A DNA stretch of 64,000 bases from positions 50,111 to 114,110 of the forward strand of contig NZ_JAJBZT010000012.1 in the NCBI RefSeq assembly GCF_020564625.1, given 5' to 3'. The position numbers were made by a program, and so were the translations under genes. Of this stretch, positions 9,353-18,236 are shown one piece after another. This DNA is from Leeia speluncae (lineage in GTDB: Bacteria; Pseudomonadota; Gammaproteobacteria; Burkholderiales; Leeiaceae). The notes beneath the pieces were generated by a model, which had not been told where the DNA came from, did no database searches, and saw only the letters and a program-made list of their open reading frames with translations. Numbering within the stretch: position 1 is the stretch's first letter; each line of letters starts with the position of its first letter.

Positions 9353-9831
9353 GTTGCCTCCCTCTTTTTTAGTTTTTTTATAACCTATTCTGTCTGATCG
9401 TAATTTCTGCCATCCACTTTTGCTTCGTTCTATGTAAAAGCAGCTAGGTAAATCTTTTGAAACCAAAGCGTACAACTGTACGCACACTTTATTGAATCTA
9501 GAACCAACTTTACAAAAAATAATATATCATATTTTTTAAATTAAAAACCAAGTGCATTTTATTTTTATAACGGATAAATTGTATACATTATTTTATAAGC
9601 AAAGTAATGCATATACCTAAGCGTCGTAGTGAAACTGATAAGAATAGATACGCTAGACCAACGAACAGGAAGGCGGCTCTAGATATGAAGCAAGTCAGAG
9701 CCATATAAGAAAGTTATGCGCAGATAAATGATAAATAAGAAGTTGTTAGCTGAAAAATAATGACTACTTCGTTAAAACATTTTGGAGGGGTGCCAAACAA
9801 GAACGGGAAACACTGCCTAACACCCTATTCC
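9353..9831. other. Intergenic region upstream of the chemoreceptor
   Basis: There is no credible gene. It holds an AT-rich dyad at 9514-9537 (AAAAAAT then ATATTTTTT) resembling the perfect dyad at 14371-14393. The rest, up to the end of the agmatinase-like gene, shows nothing else supportable. Confidence 0.4.
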
Positions 9832-10686
9832 TCATTTTCGTGATGAGCATTGCCGCTTGTCAGTTGTTGCATTTGATAGAATTCCTGCTGCAACTTCTTT
9901 CAATAACTTAGCGCCAACCATCGCTGTCTGGCCCTGATAATCTCGTGCCGGATTAAACTCAACAATATCTGCCCCGACGATTGGCGCCCTAATCGCATGT
10001 AAGCAACGGATGAGTTCTCTTACGCTCATTCCACCGGGTTCATAATGAGATATGCCTGGCGCAAATGCGGGATCTAAAACATCAAGATCAATAGTTATAT
10101 AAACAGCTCCACTAATATCCAAGTCTAAAAATTGCTCCCAATTTGTCATCTGAAAAATTTCTACGCCAAACTTTTCTGCTTGCTCATGCTGGTGCCCCGT
10201 AAGAGTACGAATCCCAACTTGAATTAATCTTGATGCAAGTCCTTCCTCCATTACCCTTGCAAATGGACTTGCATGTGACCAGCGGTTGTCGAGTAACTCA
10301 TCATATAGATCTGGATGCGCGTCAAAATGAATAACAGTTAATTGATCATAATGTTTTTTAAATGCTCGTAAGATTGGATAAGAAATAGAATGATCACCAC
10401 CTAGTGAAATTAGGGGCACCTTTCTTGATAAAATCTTATCTACGCTACTCACAATTAATTCGAAGGCATCAGATTCATGCTCGGATGAAATGGCAAGATT
10501 CCCTTCATCAACAATCAATCCACTCTTCCCTAGATTGACACCTTGCTCACTCCACCAGTTACTCGAATCACAAGCAAGCGCGCGACGGATTACATCAGGT
10601 GCCTCTGCGGCACCTTGTAAATAGGAAGAATTAAAATCTAGCGGTATCCCAATTAAAGATACATAACCACCTACATGATTAATCAT
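9832..10686 (-). CDS. Ureohydrolase: agmatinase/arginase family protein
   Basis: The 284-residue protein carries all metal-binding motifs of the arginase/agmatinase family: GGDHSIS near residue 101, DAHPDLYD near 125 and DLDVLDPAFAPG near 205. The two manganese ions can therefore be bound. It hydrolyses a guanidino or amidino group to urea. Agmatine, arginine, guanidinobutyrate and formiminoglutamate are all possible substrates and cannot be separated here. SD GGGG precedes the ATG. A divergent Lrp-type gene begins 254 bases away and is the likely regulator. It fits the basic-amino-acid theme of the region. Confidence 0.88.
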   Translation of the reverse strand: MINHVGGYVSLIGIPLDFNSSYLQGAAEAPDVIRRALACDSSNWWSEQGVNLGKSGLIVDEGNLAISSEHESDAFELIVSSVDKILSRKVPLISLGGDHSISYPILRAFKKHYDQLTVIHFDAHPDLYDELLDNRWSHASPFARVMEEGLASRLIQVGIRTLTGHQHEQAEKFGVEIFQMTNWEQFLDLDISGAVYITIDLDVLDPAFAPGISHYEPGGMSVRELIRCLHAIRAPIVGADIVEFNPARDYQGQTAMVGAKLLKEVAAGILSNATTDKRQCSSRK

Positions 10687-10817
10687 TTATAGCCCCTTCT
10701 GTTTCCCATCTTATGTTGTTAAGGGATGATACCCAAGACAGATAGATACCTTGAGAAAGCATAAGGGTATGCACTTACAATTTGTAGTGATAATTCATCA
10801 AAAATATGTAATAAAAC

Positions 10818-10832
10818 TCGACTTTATGTCGA
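10818..10832. promoter_or_regulatory. Short palindrome between agmatinase-like and Lrp-type genes
   Basis: TCGAC TTTAT GTCGA is a perfect 5-bp inverted repeat in the divergent intergenic region. It is a candidate operator for the Lrp-type regulator, on weak evidence. Confidence 0.25.
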
Positions 10833-10940
10833 TAATTTCATACATTCTATATCAAATAAATTCCGCCAGACTTGCAAGAAGATGAGTCTGCTTATATTTG
10901 CTCCTTAGTTTAGATGCTAAGCATATTGAAGAAAATACTG

Positions 10941-11399
10941 ATGAAGTTCGCAAGACTCGACCAACTAGATGCTATTGATACCAAACTTATCCAACTCCTC
11001 CAGGAAAATGGACGAGAGTCTGTAGCTGTTTTAGCTCGAAAATTAAGCATTGCCAGAACAACAGTGATAGCCCGTATTTCGAGACTAGAAGCCAATCAGG
11101 TCATCAAAGGATATAGCATTAGGTTAGGCAAAGAGGCAGCTGATAGTTACATCCAAGCTTTTGTTGGCGTCATCATCACTCCTAAACTGATTAGGGAAGT
11201 GGAAGCAAAATTAATAAAAATTGCTGAAGTTCGGCTGCTATATGCAGTCAGCGGCGAATTTGATAATGTTTTACTGTTAAAGGCTGCAACACCAGAACGC
11301 CTCAATACAATTCTAGAAGAAATTGGCCTAATCGATGGTATTGAACGAACAACGACCTCGATCATTCTGTCTAAGAAAATAGAAAAGGATCATTATTAA
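10941..11399 (+). CDS. Lrp/AsnC-family transcriptional regulator
   Basis: The protein is about 152 residues from ATG 10941. An upstream in-frame ATG at 10914 has no ribosome-binding site. The N-terminal HTH (LDAIDTKLIQLLQENGRESVAVLARKLSIARTTVIARISRLE) and C-terminal RAM ligand domain (QAFVGVIITPKLIREVEAKL, then VSGEFDNVLLLKA) are both complete. It is divergent from the ureohydrolase, which is the usual arrangement for an Lrp-type regulator and its target. It probably senses an amino acid such as arginine or ornithine. Confidence 0.88.
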   Translation: MKFARLDQLDAIDTKLIQLLQENGRESVAVLARKLSIARTTVIARISRLEANQVIKGYSIRLGKEAADSYIQAFVGVIITPKLIREVEAKLIKIAEVRLLYAVSGEFDNVLLLKAATPERLNTILEEIGLIDGIERTTTSIILSKKIEKDHY

Positions 11400-11469
11400 G
11401 AATTCTAGCGTTCGTCAGGGGATAATGTACAACCTGATTAGCAGAGCAAGAATATTGCCTGCCCTGCAA

Positions 11470-12444
11470 TTAATCTCTTTTGACCACCTGTTTACGCATC
11501 GCAGTTGCTGAAAGCTTATATTCTTTTCTGAACACCTTAGAAAAATGCGAGCTTGAAATAAACCCCGTTTCGTTAGCAATGTGTCCTACAGCATAGTCTG
11601 TATTTAGTAAGTATTTTAGTGCTAAGTTTAATCGTGCCTTAATGGCATACGCGGTAGGACTTATATTCGTTTCAGCTAAAAATAGCCTCTCAAGCTGCCG
11701 TGTACTTAAGTTAATCCGCTTTGCGATCGCATCAATAGGTAACGGATCTTTTAGATTTTTCTCAATAATACTCATCGCCGCCTTTACATAGGGATTCGTG
11801 ACTCGATGAACTAAAACAGGATATGGCTGTTTATTTTTTTCCCCGGTTTTCACATCATCCATCATAATTCTTAAAGACTTTTCAGCGACTTCATTGCCAT
11901 AGTGCTTCGCGATGAGATGAGCCGCTAATTGCGCAACGCCGACACCGCCAGCACAAGAAAAGATGTTTCTATCCTGAATATATAATTCTTCACAGCTTGC
12001 ATTGACCAGTGGAAACTCATGCTTGAAATGATTTATATGAAACCAATTTACACTAACATTTTTATGGTTGAGCAACCCCTCTTTCGCCAACAAAAATGTG
12101 CCAGTGCATAATGCAACCACTTTTGTATTTTTTTGACAGTGATAATTTATAAATTGTCGAACCTCTTCATCCAATACCAAGTGTCCACGCAGAACACCTC
12201 CAACTACAATTAAATAATCGTAATGAACATCCTTACTTAACTTTGCGGTAGGTAATACCTCAATCCCTGTACTTGATCGAATAAACTGGCCATTTGGCGA
12301 GATAACATCCCATCTAAATCGAATCTGCCTACTCGCATCGCCATCATCAGAGGCCAACCTAAAAGCATCTAAAAAATTGGAAAATGCACTGAGCGTAAAT
12401 TCAGGGGAGAGAATAAATCCTAGTGAAATCTGGTTTGCTCTCAT
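11470..12444 (-). CDS. GlxA-family AraC-type regulator (pair member 2)
   Basis: The 324-residue protein has a DJ-1/PfpI-like domain (SLGFILSPEFTLSAFSNFLDAFRLA near the start and VVALCTGTFLLAKEGLL mid-domain). A C-terminal AraC domain follows (IDAIAKRINLSTRQLERLFLAETN; VGHIANETGFISSSHFSKVFRKEYK). Its ATG overlaps the stop of the upstream paralogue by four bases (ATGA), so the two regulators are translationally coupled and may form a heteromer or respond to related ligands. ArgR/CdhR-type GlxA proteins govern arginine and carnitine catabolism in other bacteria. Confidence 0.88.
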   Translation of the reverse strand: MRANQISLGFILSPEFTLSAFSNFLDAFRLASDDGDASRQIRFRWDVISPNGQFIRSSTGIEVLPTAKLSKDVHYDYLIVVGGVLRGHLVLDEEVRQFINYHCQKNTKVVALCTGTFLLAKEGLLNHKNVSVNWFHINHFKHEFPLVNASCEELYIQDRNIFSCAGGVGVAQLAAHLIAKHYGNEVAEKSLRIMMDDVKTGEKNKQPYPVLVHRVTNPYVKAAMSIIEKNLKDPLPIDAIAKRINLSTRQLERLFLAETNISPTAYAIKARLNLALKYLLNTDYAVGHIANETGFISSSHFSKVFRKEYKLSATAMRKQVVKRD

Positions 12445-13472
12445 TGGACTAACACCCCATTTATTCGTACTGAATGCATTGAATATTGCTCTCTTGCTGT
12501 AGATGCAGTGATACCAAACTCATCTTTAAATGATCTACAAAAATGCGAAAGATCGATGAAGCCACATTCTGAGGCGACATAAGAAATACTATAAGTGGAT
12601 TGCCTAATTAATTTGTTTGCATGTGCAAGCCGCAATTTCAGGTACAAACGTGTTGGACTTACACCAAGCTCTTTCATAAATAGTCGTTCCAAATGACGTG
12701 TGCTGACATTTAGATTTGAGGCAATTGACGCAACCGTTAAAGGATTTCTGATATTTTTTTCAATAAATAGAATGGCCTTTTTCACTTTTGCACTTCTAGC
12801 GCTGGTCAGTGTTGTTGGTGGAGGCTGTAAAGATTGAGCAGGCAATGGAAAATCAGATTGCAGAATCCGCAAAGATTGAACTGCTTCGTATTTTCCTCTA
12901 TGTCGTTCGATAAGATGTGCCGCTAAATGCAGAGCACCAATCCCTCCAGAGCAAGTGATAAATTGATTATCTATCGTGAATAAACTATCAGCGTTTGCCT
13001 TGATTTTTGGGAATTCGTTAATGAACTGATCATGATGAAACCAGCTGATACAAACCTTTGAAGTTTTGAGCAGCCCTGCTCTAGCTAAAATGAATGTTCC
13101 AGTACAAATACCAATCAAGGTTGTTTTAGCCTTTGCCGCTTCAAGCAAAAACTCAATAGACTGGTTGGGTAGCTTTTGATTATTTTGGAGTAACCCACCA
13201 ACAACCACGATGTAGTCGTAATGTTTGCGGTCATAAATAGTCCGCGTCGGAACGACCTTAATATTGCAACTTGATTTAATCGGCTGATAGTCGTGACTAA
13301 TCACATCCCAACTAAAAAAAATTGGCCGACTCAGGTCCCCATCATCAGCCGCGAGTCTTATTGCATCTAAAAAATTTGAAAATGCACTGAGTGTAAAGTT
13401 TGGTGCTAAGACGAAACCGATTGAAATAGGGCCATCTTTTAAAATTGATGGATGTAGATGAGTATTATTCAT
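12441..13472 (-). CDS. GlxA-family AraC-type regulator (pair member 1)
   Basis: The 343-residue paralogue of the downstream regulator has the same layout: SIGFVLAPNFTLSAFSNFLDAIRLA, then TTLIGICTGTFILARAGLL, and a C-terminal AraC domain (VASIASNLNVSTRHLERLFMKELG; SYVASECGFIDLSHFCRSFKDEFG). The high mutual similarity of the first 100 residues suggests tandem duplication. It is the first gene of a two-gene leftward operon. A good terminator for the HD-domain gene upstream isolates it from readthrough. Confidence 0.88.
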   Translation of the reverse strand: MNNTHLHPSILKDGPISIGFVLAPNFTLSAFSNFLDAIRLAADDGDLSRPIFFSWDVISHDYQPIKSSCNIKVVPTRTIYDRKHYDYIVVVGGLLQNNQKLPNQSIEFLLEAAKAKTTLIGICTGTFILARAGLLKTSKVCISWFHHDQFINEFPKIKANADSLFTIDNQFITCSGGIGALHLAAHLIERHRGKYEAVQSLRILQSDFPLPAQSLQPPPTTLTSARSAKVKKAILFIEKNIRNPLTVASIASNLNVSTRHLERLFMKELGVSPTRLYLKLRLAHANKLIRQSTYSISYVASECGFIDLSHFCRSFKDEFGITASTAREQYSMHSVRINGVLVQ

Positions 13473-13537
13473 ATAAACCCTCAGACTTCTTTATAACTAA
13501 TGTGATCTATATGCTTCAGAGCAAACGCTGAACAATC

Positions 13538-13581
13538 AAAAAAGGCCAATAAAAGATAACCGAAGTTACATTTTATTGGCC
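13538..13581 (-). terminator. Rho-independent terminator of the HD-domain gene
   Basis: On the minus strand the 11-bp stem GGCCAATAAAA / TTTTATTGGCC (13544-13554 and 13571-13581) is followed by six Ts (13538-13543). It lies 51 bases after the stop of the leftward HD-domain gene. Confidence 0.75.
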
Positions 13582-13632
13582 AACCCCATCTTCAGAGGAA
13601 CTACTAGCATAAAACTTGGACAACCAACGATC

Positions 13633-14202
13633 TTAGTTTTTGTTTTGGAACCAGTATGGTTCACGATTAAATACGCGCTCAACTATTGGAATAAAAGTCT
13701 CTAATGGCTCACTAGGATAGTTTTCATCAAATGATGACTGATCCCAGTTTTCACAAAAATCTACAGTGAGCTGATACCAAGGATGGTCTTTGTATGCTTC
13801 TCTCGCATACTTATCCCAACCTAGATGTTCACCATAATAAAAAGTTTGAAATAATGCGTGGTGCTCGATCACCCAACAGACATCTTCACGCACAAACGGT
13901 CTTAGAATTTCTGCTGCTGCGCGATCATGATTTCTTGGTGCGATGCCATCTGCAATGTCATGTAAAAGAGTCGCGACAATCCAATCGTCATCAGCACCAT
14001 CTCTCATCGCTCTTGTAGCACTTTGTACAGCATGTTCGTATCGAGTAATGCGATAGCCTTCAAGCGTTTCTGTTTTTTGGCGAATCAATTCTTCAATTAA
14101 ACGACTTGCAGTTCTTGTACAGAATTCATTCTCTAGTTTTCTCAGAAAAATAAACTCTTCGGCTGTGCCATCTTTCATTTGCTTAAAACTAACATGTTCC
14201 AT
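13633..14202 (-). CDS. HD-domain protein, probable PhnZ/TmpB-like mixed-valent di-iron oxygenase
   Basis: The 189-residue single-domain HD protein shows the ligand series of the oxygenase branch: H in RYEHAVQSA, LLHDIAD (the HD pair), NHDRAAAEILRPFV, two histidines in VIEHHALFQ, and a late Asp in FCENWDQSSFD. PhnZ, TmpB and myo-inositol oxygenase share this fold and cleave C-C or C-P bonds with two irons, whereas ordinary HD proteins are phosphohydrolases. SD GAGGGG precedes the ATG. The gene is divergent from an XRE-cupin regulator and near a betaine-type importer, which favours an oxygenase acting on a quaternary amine or phosphonate. The function is inferred. Confidence 0.75.
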   Translation of the reverse strand: MEHVSFKQMKDGTAEEFIFLRKLENEFCTRTASRLIEELIRQKTETLEGYRITRYEHAVQSATRAMRDGADDDWIVATLLHDIADGIAPRNHDRAAAEILRPFVREDVCWVIEHHALFQTFYYGEHLGWDKYAREAYKDHPWYQLTVDFCENWDQSSFDENYPSEPLETFIPIVERVFNREPYWFQNKN

Positions 14203-14677
14203 CTTGAACCCCTCTCCACATGGTTATCAAAACCAGTGATCTCTTATTTACAAAAAAGCCTTAATGCCCATTTGAGTGTCCACAACCCATTGCCCACGAA
14301 GTAGTTGCTGAGCACCCCAAATTTTTTTTGCATTCGATCACTTGGCTCTTATACAGGCGTATCTTACAAGAAAAAATATACCACATATTTTTTAACAGTA
14401 AAATATATTTGATATATTTTTATAAAGAATAATTCAAACATAAAAACACAAAGACATATGCTAAATTACTTTTGATAAGGTTGTATTCTTCAGCAACAAC
14501 CTAATACATTGTTTTTAATATATTTTTTTTATAACCTGTTGAAAAGCATCACCATAAAAAGTGTTTTTTTTGTCGTTCTTTTGTAAATTCACAACTTTTA
14601 TAGATGTATTTTTCTTCATAAAATTTTCTTATTATTTTTATGCTAAAATAAAATTTTGAAACTGAGCGTGCACCAAA
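14203..14677. other. Divergent regulatory region, HD oxygenase / XRE-cupin
   Basis: These 475 bases have no gene, and are very AT-rich in the right two thirds. They should contain the promoters of both divergent genes. The clearest element is the perfect dyad at 14371-14393. Confidence 0.5.
14371..14393. promoter_or_regulatory. Perfect AT-rich dyad, candidate operator
   Basis: The arms AAAAAATAT and ATATTTTTT flank ACCAC. A related imperfect dyad lies upstream of the chemoreceptor (9514-9537), and A/T-run inverted repeats also occur at 23656-23705. The XRE-cupin protein encoded 285 bases away is a candidate binder. Confidence 0.4.
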
Positions 14678-15271
14678 ATGACTGAAGCATTAGCCGCAGA
14701 CCTAGAACATGACGTTTCTTTAGACCGAGTATCACTTGGGAAGGAAATCCGAAGTCTCAGGAAGGCTAGAGGTAAAAAGCTGAGTGAATTAGCATCAGCC
14801 ACAGGCCGATCAATTAGCTTCATTAGTCAACTAGAAAGAGGCAATGCGGAAAGTTCAATATCTGACCTGCGCAGAATTGCACATGCCCTTGGTGTTCCAC
14901 TTGGGTGGTTTCTAATTACAGAAAATAAACCTAGCTTAGAAATTGGCCGCGTTGTTAGATCACATGCACGAAGACGGCTTGGTGAAGGTGTTGGCGGTCT
15001 ATCTGAAGAGTTACTCTCGCCACATATTGGAGGTTCTTTTGAAACCTTCTTAACAACAATTCAACCCGGCACAACGATTCCAGAATCTTGCAGAGAAACA
15101 GAAGAAGAATGTTTTGTTTTGCAAGGGCAATTGGAGATTTGCATTGGCGGGCATACTTTTACCGTAACCGAAGGGGATACCTTTCGAATTGCTGGAGAGC
15201 CCTATCACTGGAAAAATACGGGGGACATTGAAACAAAAATTATCTGGATCATATCACCCCCGATTTACTAA
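14678..15271 (+). CDS. XRE-family regulator with C-terminal cupin domain
   Basis: The 197-residue protein has an HTH_3 domain at about residues 22-77 (IRSLRKARGKKLSELASATGRSISFISQLERG) and a cupin sensor domain at about 120-190 (GTTIPESCRETEEECFVLQG, then EGDTFRIAGEPYHWKN). Such two-domain proteins commonly regulate polyamine, amino acid or osmolyte catabolism (PuuR-like group). No Shine-Dalgarno is visible before the ATG, so the mRNA may be leaderless or weakly translated. It is divergent from the HD-domain gene and convergent with the transport and catabolic operon, and probably controls the island. Confidence 0.88.
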   Translation: MTEALAADLEHDVSLDRVSLGKEIRSLRKARGKKLSELASATGRSISFISQLERGNAESSISDLRRIAHALGVPLGWFLITENKPSLEIGRVVRSHARRRLGEGVGGLSEELLSPHIGGSFETFLTTIQPGTTIPESCRETEEECFVLQGQLEICIGGHTFTVTEGDTFRIAGEPYHWKNTGDIETKIIWIISPPIY

Positions 15272-15280
15272 AATTCACGA

Positions 15281-15802
15281 TTAGATATTTTCTAAATACT
15301 CTTTATACAAGCGCCCATAATTAGCAAGCTGGTCATCATCAATGTCACCTACACCACTGATGAAAAACGGCTTGCCATACTTCATGTTGATTCTAAAAGC
15401 CAACACCTCAAAAGGGCTTGTCAGCTCTTCTAATGTCCTGCGGTAGCGACCCTCTTTTTGATAATCAGAAGCTTTTGACCAAGTAGTAACAGCAATACTG
15501 AGTTGCTTACCTTCAAGTACATATCTTGAACCGTATGCCCATCCATCTGTGAACACGTCATCAATCCATTTCTTTAATAGAGATGGACAGCTGTACCACT
15601 GCATTGGGAACTGTAAAATAATACTGTCAAACTGTTCAATTAATTTCTGTTCCGCAACAATATCAAGCTTCTCTTCAGGATATTTTGAATATAGCTTGGC
15701 TACTTCAACATCATCCATACCGGATATGCTGCTAATTAAACTAGAGTTAATCCTAGACACACTTAAATCAGGATGTGCAACAATAACTAGCTTCTTTGAC
15801 AA
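15281..15802 (-). CDS. NAD(P)H-dependent oxidoreductase, flavodoxin-like fold (KefF/MdaB family)
   Basis: The 173-residue protein starts MSKKLVIVAHPDLSVSRINSSL, the FMN-binding pattern of the NAD(P)H quinone reductase/KefF group. FDSIILQFPMQWYSCPSLLKKWIDDVF is the family signature (pieces FPMQWYSCP and KKWIDDVF). The start is TTG at 15800-15802, supported by GGAGA six bases upstream. It is the last gene of the long leftward operon, separated from the aldehyde dehydrogenase by a 14-bp hairpin, so its expression may be reduced relative to the others. It may recycle a quinone or protect against electrophiles; its exact role is open. Confidence 0.82.
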   Translation of the reverse strand: MSKKLVIVAHPDLSVSRINSSLISSISGMDDVEVAKLYSKYPEEKLDIVAEQKLIEQFDSIILQFPMQWYSCPSLLKKWIDDVFTDGWAYGSRYVLEGKQLSIAVTTWSKASDYQKEGRYRRTLEELTSPFEVLAFRINMKYGKPFFISGVGDIDDDQLANYGRLYKEYLENI

Positions 15803-15815
15803 AATTTTCTCCAGT

Positions 15816-15852
15816 AAAAGGCTCTAGGAAAATTCATATCCTAGAGCCTTTT
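15816..15852. terminator. Strong 14-bp hairpin between aldehyde dehydrogenase and reductase genes
   Basis: The arms AAAAGGCTCTAGGA and TCCTAGAGCCTTTT pair perfectly around a nine-base loop, with a short T-run on each strand. It lies within the 58-base gap between two same-strand genes, so it is likely a partial terminator or RNA-processing element. Confidence 0.6.
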
Positions 15853-15860
15853 CATTACGA

Positions 15861-17336
15861 TTATTTAATGTACCAACCCCATGGCGCATCACTTACATAC
15901 GCGGTAATTTGTTTGGTTTCTAAATAATTATCCAATCCCCATGGGCCTAATTCACGTCCAATACCGGATTGCTTGTAGCCACCCCATGGCGCCTCAGTAA
16001 AGGTAGGTTGTGAACAATTAATCCAAACAACACCTGCACGTAAATTAGCTGCTACACGCTCAGCTAGTTCATTGTTTTGACTCATCACAGCAGCAGCCAA
16101 TCCAAAGCGAGAGTCATTCGCAAGTTCAACAGCTTCTTGCTCTGTAGCAAATGGTCTTACACAAACCACTGGTCCAAAAATTTCCTCAATCCAAGCTTCG
16201 CTGTTTAATGGAACATCTGTTAAGACAGTTGGCTCGAAGAAGTAACCCTGCTCCATATTCGCTGGACGACCACCGCCTGTCAGAACCTTCGCACCATCTT
16301 CTTTTGCTTTCAGTACCGCATTAGAAACATTGCGATGTTGTGTCTCTGATACTAAAGGTCCCAATAAAATACCGGCATCTAGGCCATTACCAATGGTAAT
16401 TTTCTTCGCTTCTGCAACTAAACGATCAAGGAACGATTGGTAGATCTCTTCGTGAACAAGCACTCTAGAGGTTGCAGAACAAACCTGACCTTGGTTCCAG
16501 AAAATACCGAACATTACCCATTCAACTGCTTTCGCAATATCAGAATCAGGGAACACGATTAATGGAGATTTACCACCTAGCTCTAAGGTTACACGCTTCA
16601 CATCTTTAGATGCTGAAGCCATAATGCGAGAACCAACAGGGCCAGAACCAGTAAAGGCAAGCTTATCAACTAAAGGATGATCAACAATCGCCTGACCAGC
16701 AACAGAACCACGCCCAGTTAGAACATTCAGTACACCAGCCGGTAATCCAGCCTCTTCTGCAACGGCGGCTAATTCTAGAGAAGTTAGCGGAGTAACTTCA
16801 GCTGGTTTTAACACAACCGTACATCCCGCAGCCAATGCAGGAGCAACCTTCCATGAAGCCATTAATAGAGGGTAATTCCATGGAACAATTGCACCGACGA
16901 CCCCAAGCGGCTCACGTACCACTTTGGAGGTAAAGCGATCATCAGATAATTGAATATCTGATTTATTATTTGTATCTAACTCTTCAGCTAACTTTGCATA
17001 ATACTCAAAGCAACCTGCCGCATCACCAATGTCCCATTCAGCTTCTGGTCTTGGCTTACCATTATCTTTCACTTCCAGCTCAGCTAACTCAGGTAAGCGT
17101 CGTCTAATAATTTCGGCCATTTTACGAAGATATTTCGCACGTTCACTACCTGGTAAGGTTGACCAACCATCCTTATCAAATGCTCTACGAGCAGCTTTAA
17201 CTGCAATATCGACATCATGCTCTGAGGCAACCGCTACAACGTGAAGCAAGTTGCCCGTTGCAGGATTAAAAATCTCTTGTGTGCCGCCATGAATTGGAGA
17301 AACCCATTTTCCATCAATAAATAGTTGATTTTTCAT
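15861..17336 (-). CDS. Betaine-aldehyde / aminoaldehyde-type aldehyde dehydrogenase
   Basis: The 491-residue ALDH has the oxyanion Asn in VPWNYPLLMASWKVAPALAAG, the NAD motif FTGSGPVGS, the glutamate in LELGGKSP and the nucleophilic Cys in NQGQVCSATSR. The C-terminal stretch (RELGPWGLDNYLETKQITAY, then PWGWY) closely resembles betaine/aminoaldehyde dehydrogenases of the ALDH9/10 type, which oxidise betaine aldehyde, 3-aminopropanal or trimethylaminobutyraldehyde. It follows the ProU-like transporter genes in a leftward operon. The substrate is thus probably a cationic aldehyde derived from the imported compound. Confidence 0.87.
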   Translation of the reverse strand: MKNQLFIDGKWVSPIHGGTQEIFNPATGNLLHVVAVASEHDVDIAVKAARRAFDKDGWSTLPGSERAKYLRKMAEIIRRRLPELAELEVKDNGKPRPEAEWDIGDAAGCFEYYAKLAEELDTNNKSDIQLSDDRFTSKVVREPLGVVGAIVPWNYPLLMASWKVAPALAAGCTVVLKPAEVTPLTSLELAAVAEEAGLPAGVLNVLTGRGSVAGQAIVDHPLVDKLAFTGSGPVGSRIMASASKDVKRVTLELGGKSPLIVFPDSDIAKAVEWVMFGIFWNQGQVCSATSRVLVHEEIYQSFLDRLVAEAKKITIGNGLDAGILLGPLVSETQHRNVSNAVLKAKEDGAKVLTGGGRPANMEQGYFFEPTVLTDVPLNSEAWIEEIFGPVVCVRPFATEQEAVELANDSRFGLAAAVMSQNNELAERVAANLRAGVVWINCSQPTFTEAPWGGYKQSGIGRELGPWGLDNYLETKQITAYVSDAPWGWYIK

Positions 17337-17393
17337 AGTTAACTTTTAAGTTAAATTGATAAAAATTTATTGTCCATTCTGAAATGGGCAATA

Positions 17394-18236
17394 TCACGAC
17401 TTAATTAAATACTTCTTAGGAATTGCATTTCTAAACACTCGATCAAGCACCACTGCAAGAATCACAATTGCAAGACTTGCGCGCATGCCCAAACCAAATT
17501 CCATTCTAGATAGCCCACGAGTGACCTCGGAACCAAGTCCACCGGCACCGACAAGTCCTGCTAAAACAACCATTCCTAATGAAAACAGCACACACTGGTT
17601 AATACCAATTAATAAAGTAGGCATCGCTGAAGGTAATTTTATCTTCCAGAAAATCGTACGTTCTGTCGCACCAATTGCAGAACCAAGTTCTATACGGTTT
17701 TCAGGTATTTGTGTCATCGCTAAAATGGTTAGCCTAATCAGAGGTGGTACCCCATAGATCACCGTAGAGATCAACGCTGGCACCACGCCTAAACCGTATA
17801 AAATCACAGCGGGAACTAAGTACACCCAAGGAGGCAATGTCTGCATCATGTCTAAAATTGGCTGAATGGCGATACGCAAAAATTTGTTTTTAGAAATCAG
17901 AACCCCCATCGGAACCCCGACAATGACGGAGAAAATTACCGACAATAAAATAATCGCGAGTGTTGGAACGGTTGCTTCCCACATACCTAAACTTAAACAA
18001 ATCAACATACCAATTGACCACACCAGCGCACTTCTCCATCCTGATAAAAACATGATCAAGAATGCGATGATGAGAATCGTTGTTTGTCCTGAAAAGAAAG
18101 TAAAGACGTGAACAATTGCTCTGATTAATGCATCGAAGAAAATTGCTACTTCAGCAAACAAACCATGAAAGTTAATATTCAGCCACGACAAAAATGGAAC
18201 AAAGTAAGAACCTGGTGAAACCTGAATAGCATCCAT
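17394..18236 (-). CDS. ProW-type glycine-betaine/proline-like ABC permease (second)
   Basis: The 280-residue membrane protein has about six hydrophobic segments and the family loop LGSAIGATERTIFWKIKLPSAMPTLLIGINQ, which is the EAA coupling motif. Its start codon overlaps the last base of the preceding permease stop (TAATG), with SD AAGGAGC. ProU/Opu systems usually have one permease gene; two distinct permeases (280 and 278 residues) suggest a heterodimeric channel and perhaps a specialised ligand. Confidence 0.88.
   Translation of the reverse strand: MDAIQVSPGSYFVPFLSWLNINFHGLFAEVAIFFDALIRAIVHVFTFFSGQTTILIIAFLIMFLSGWRSALVWSIGMLICLSLGMWEATVPTLAIILLSVIFSVIVGVPMGVLISKNKFLRIAIQPILDMMQTLPPWVYLVPAVILYGLGVVPALISTVIYGVPPLIRLTILAMTQIPENRIELGSAIGATERTIFWKIKLPSAMPTLLIGINQCVLFSLGMVVLAGLVGAGGLGSEVTRGLSRMEFGLGMRASLAIVILAVVLDRVFRNAIPKKYLIKS

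Noticed and set aside
14478..14491. GGTTGTATTCTT resembling a Ter-like site
   Set aside because: It shares only GGTTGTATT; the TTAAT end and GGGG start are missing, and it is far from the tus locus.
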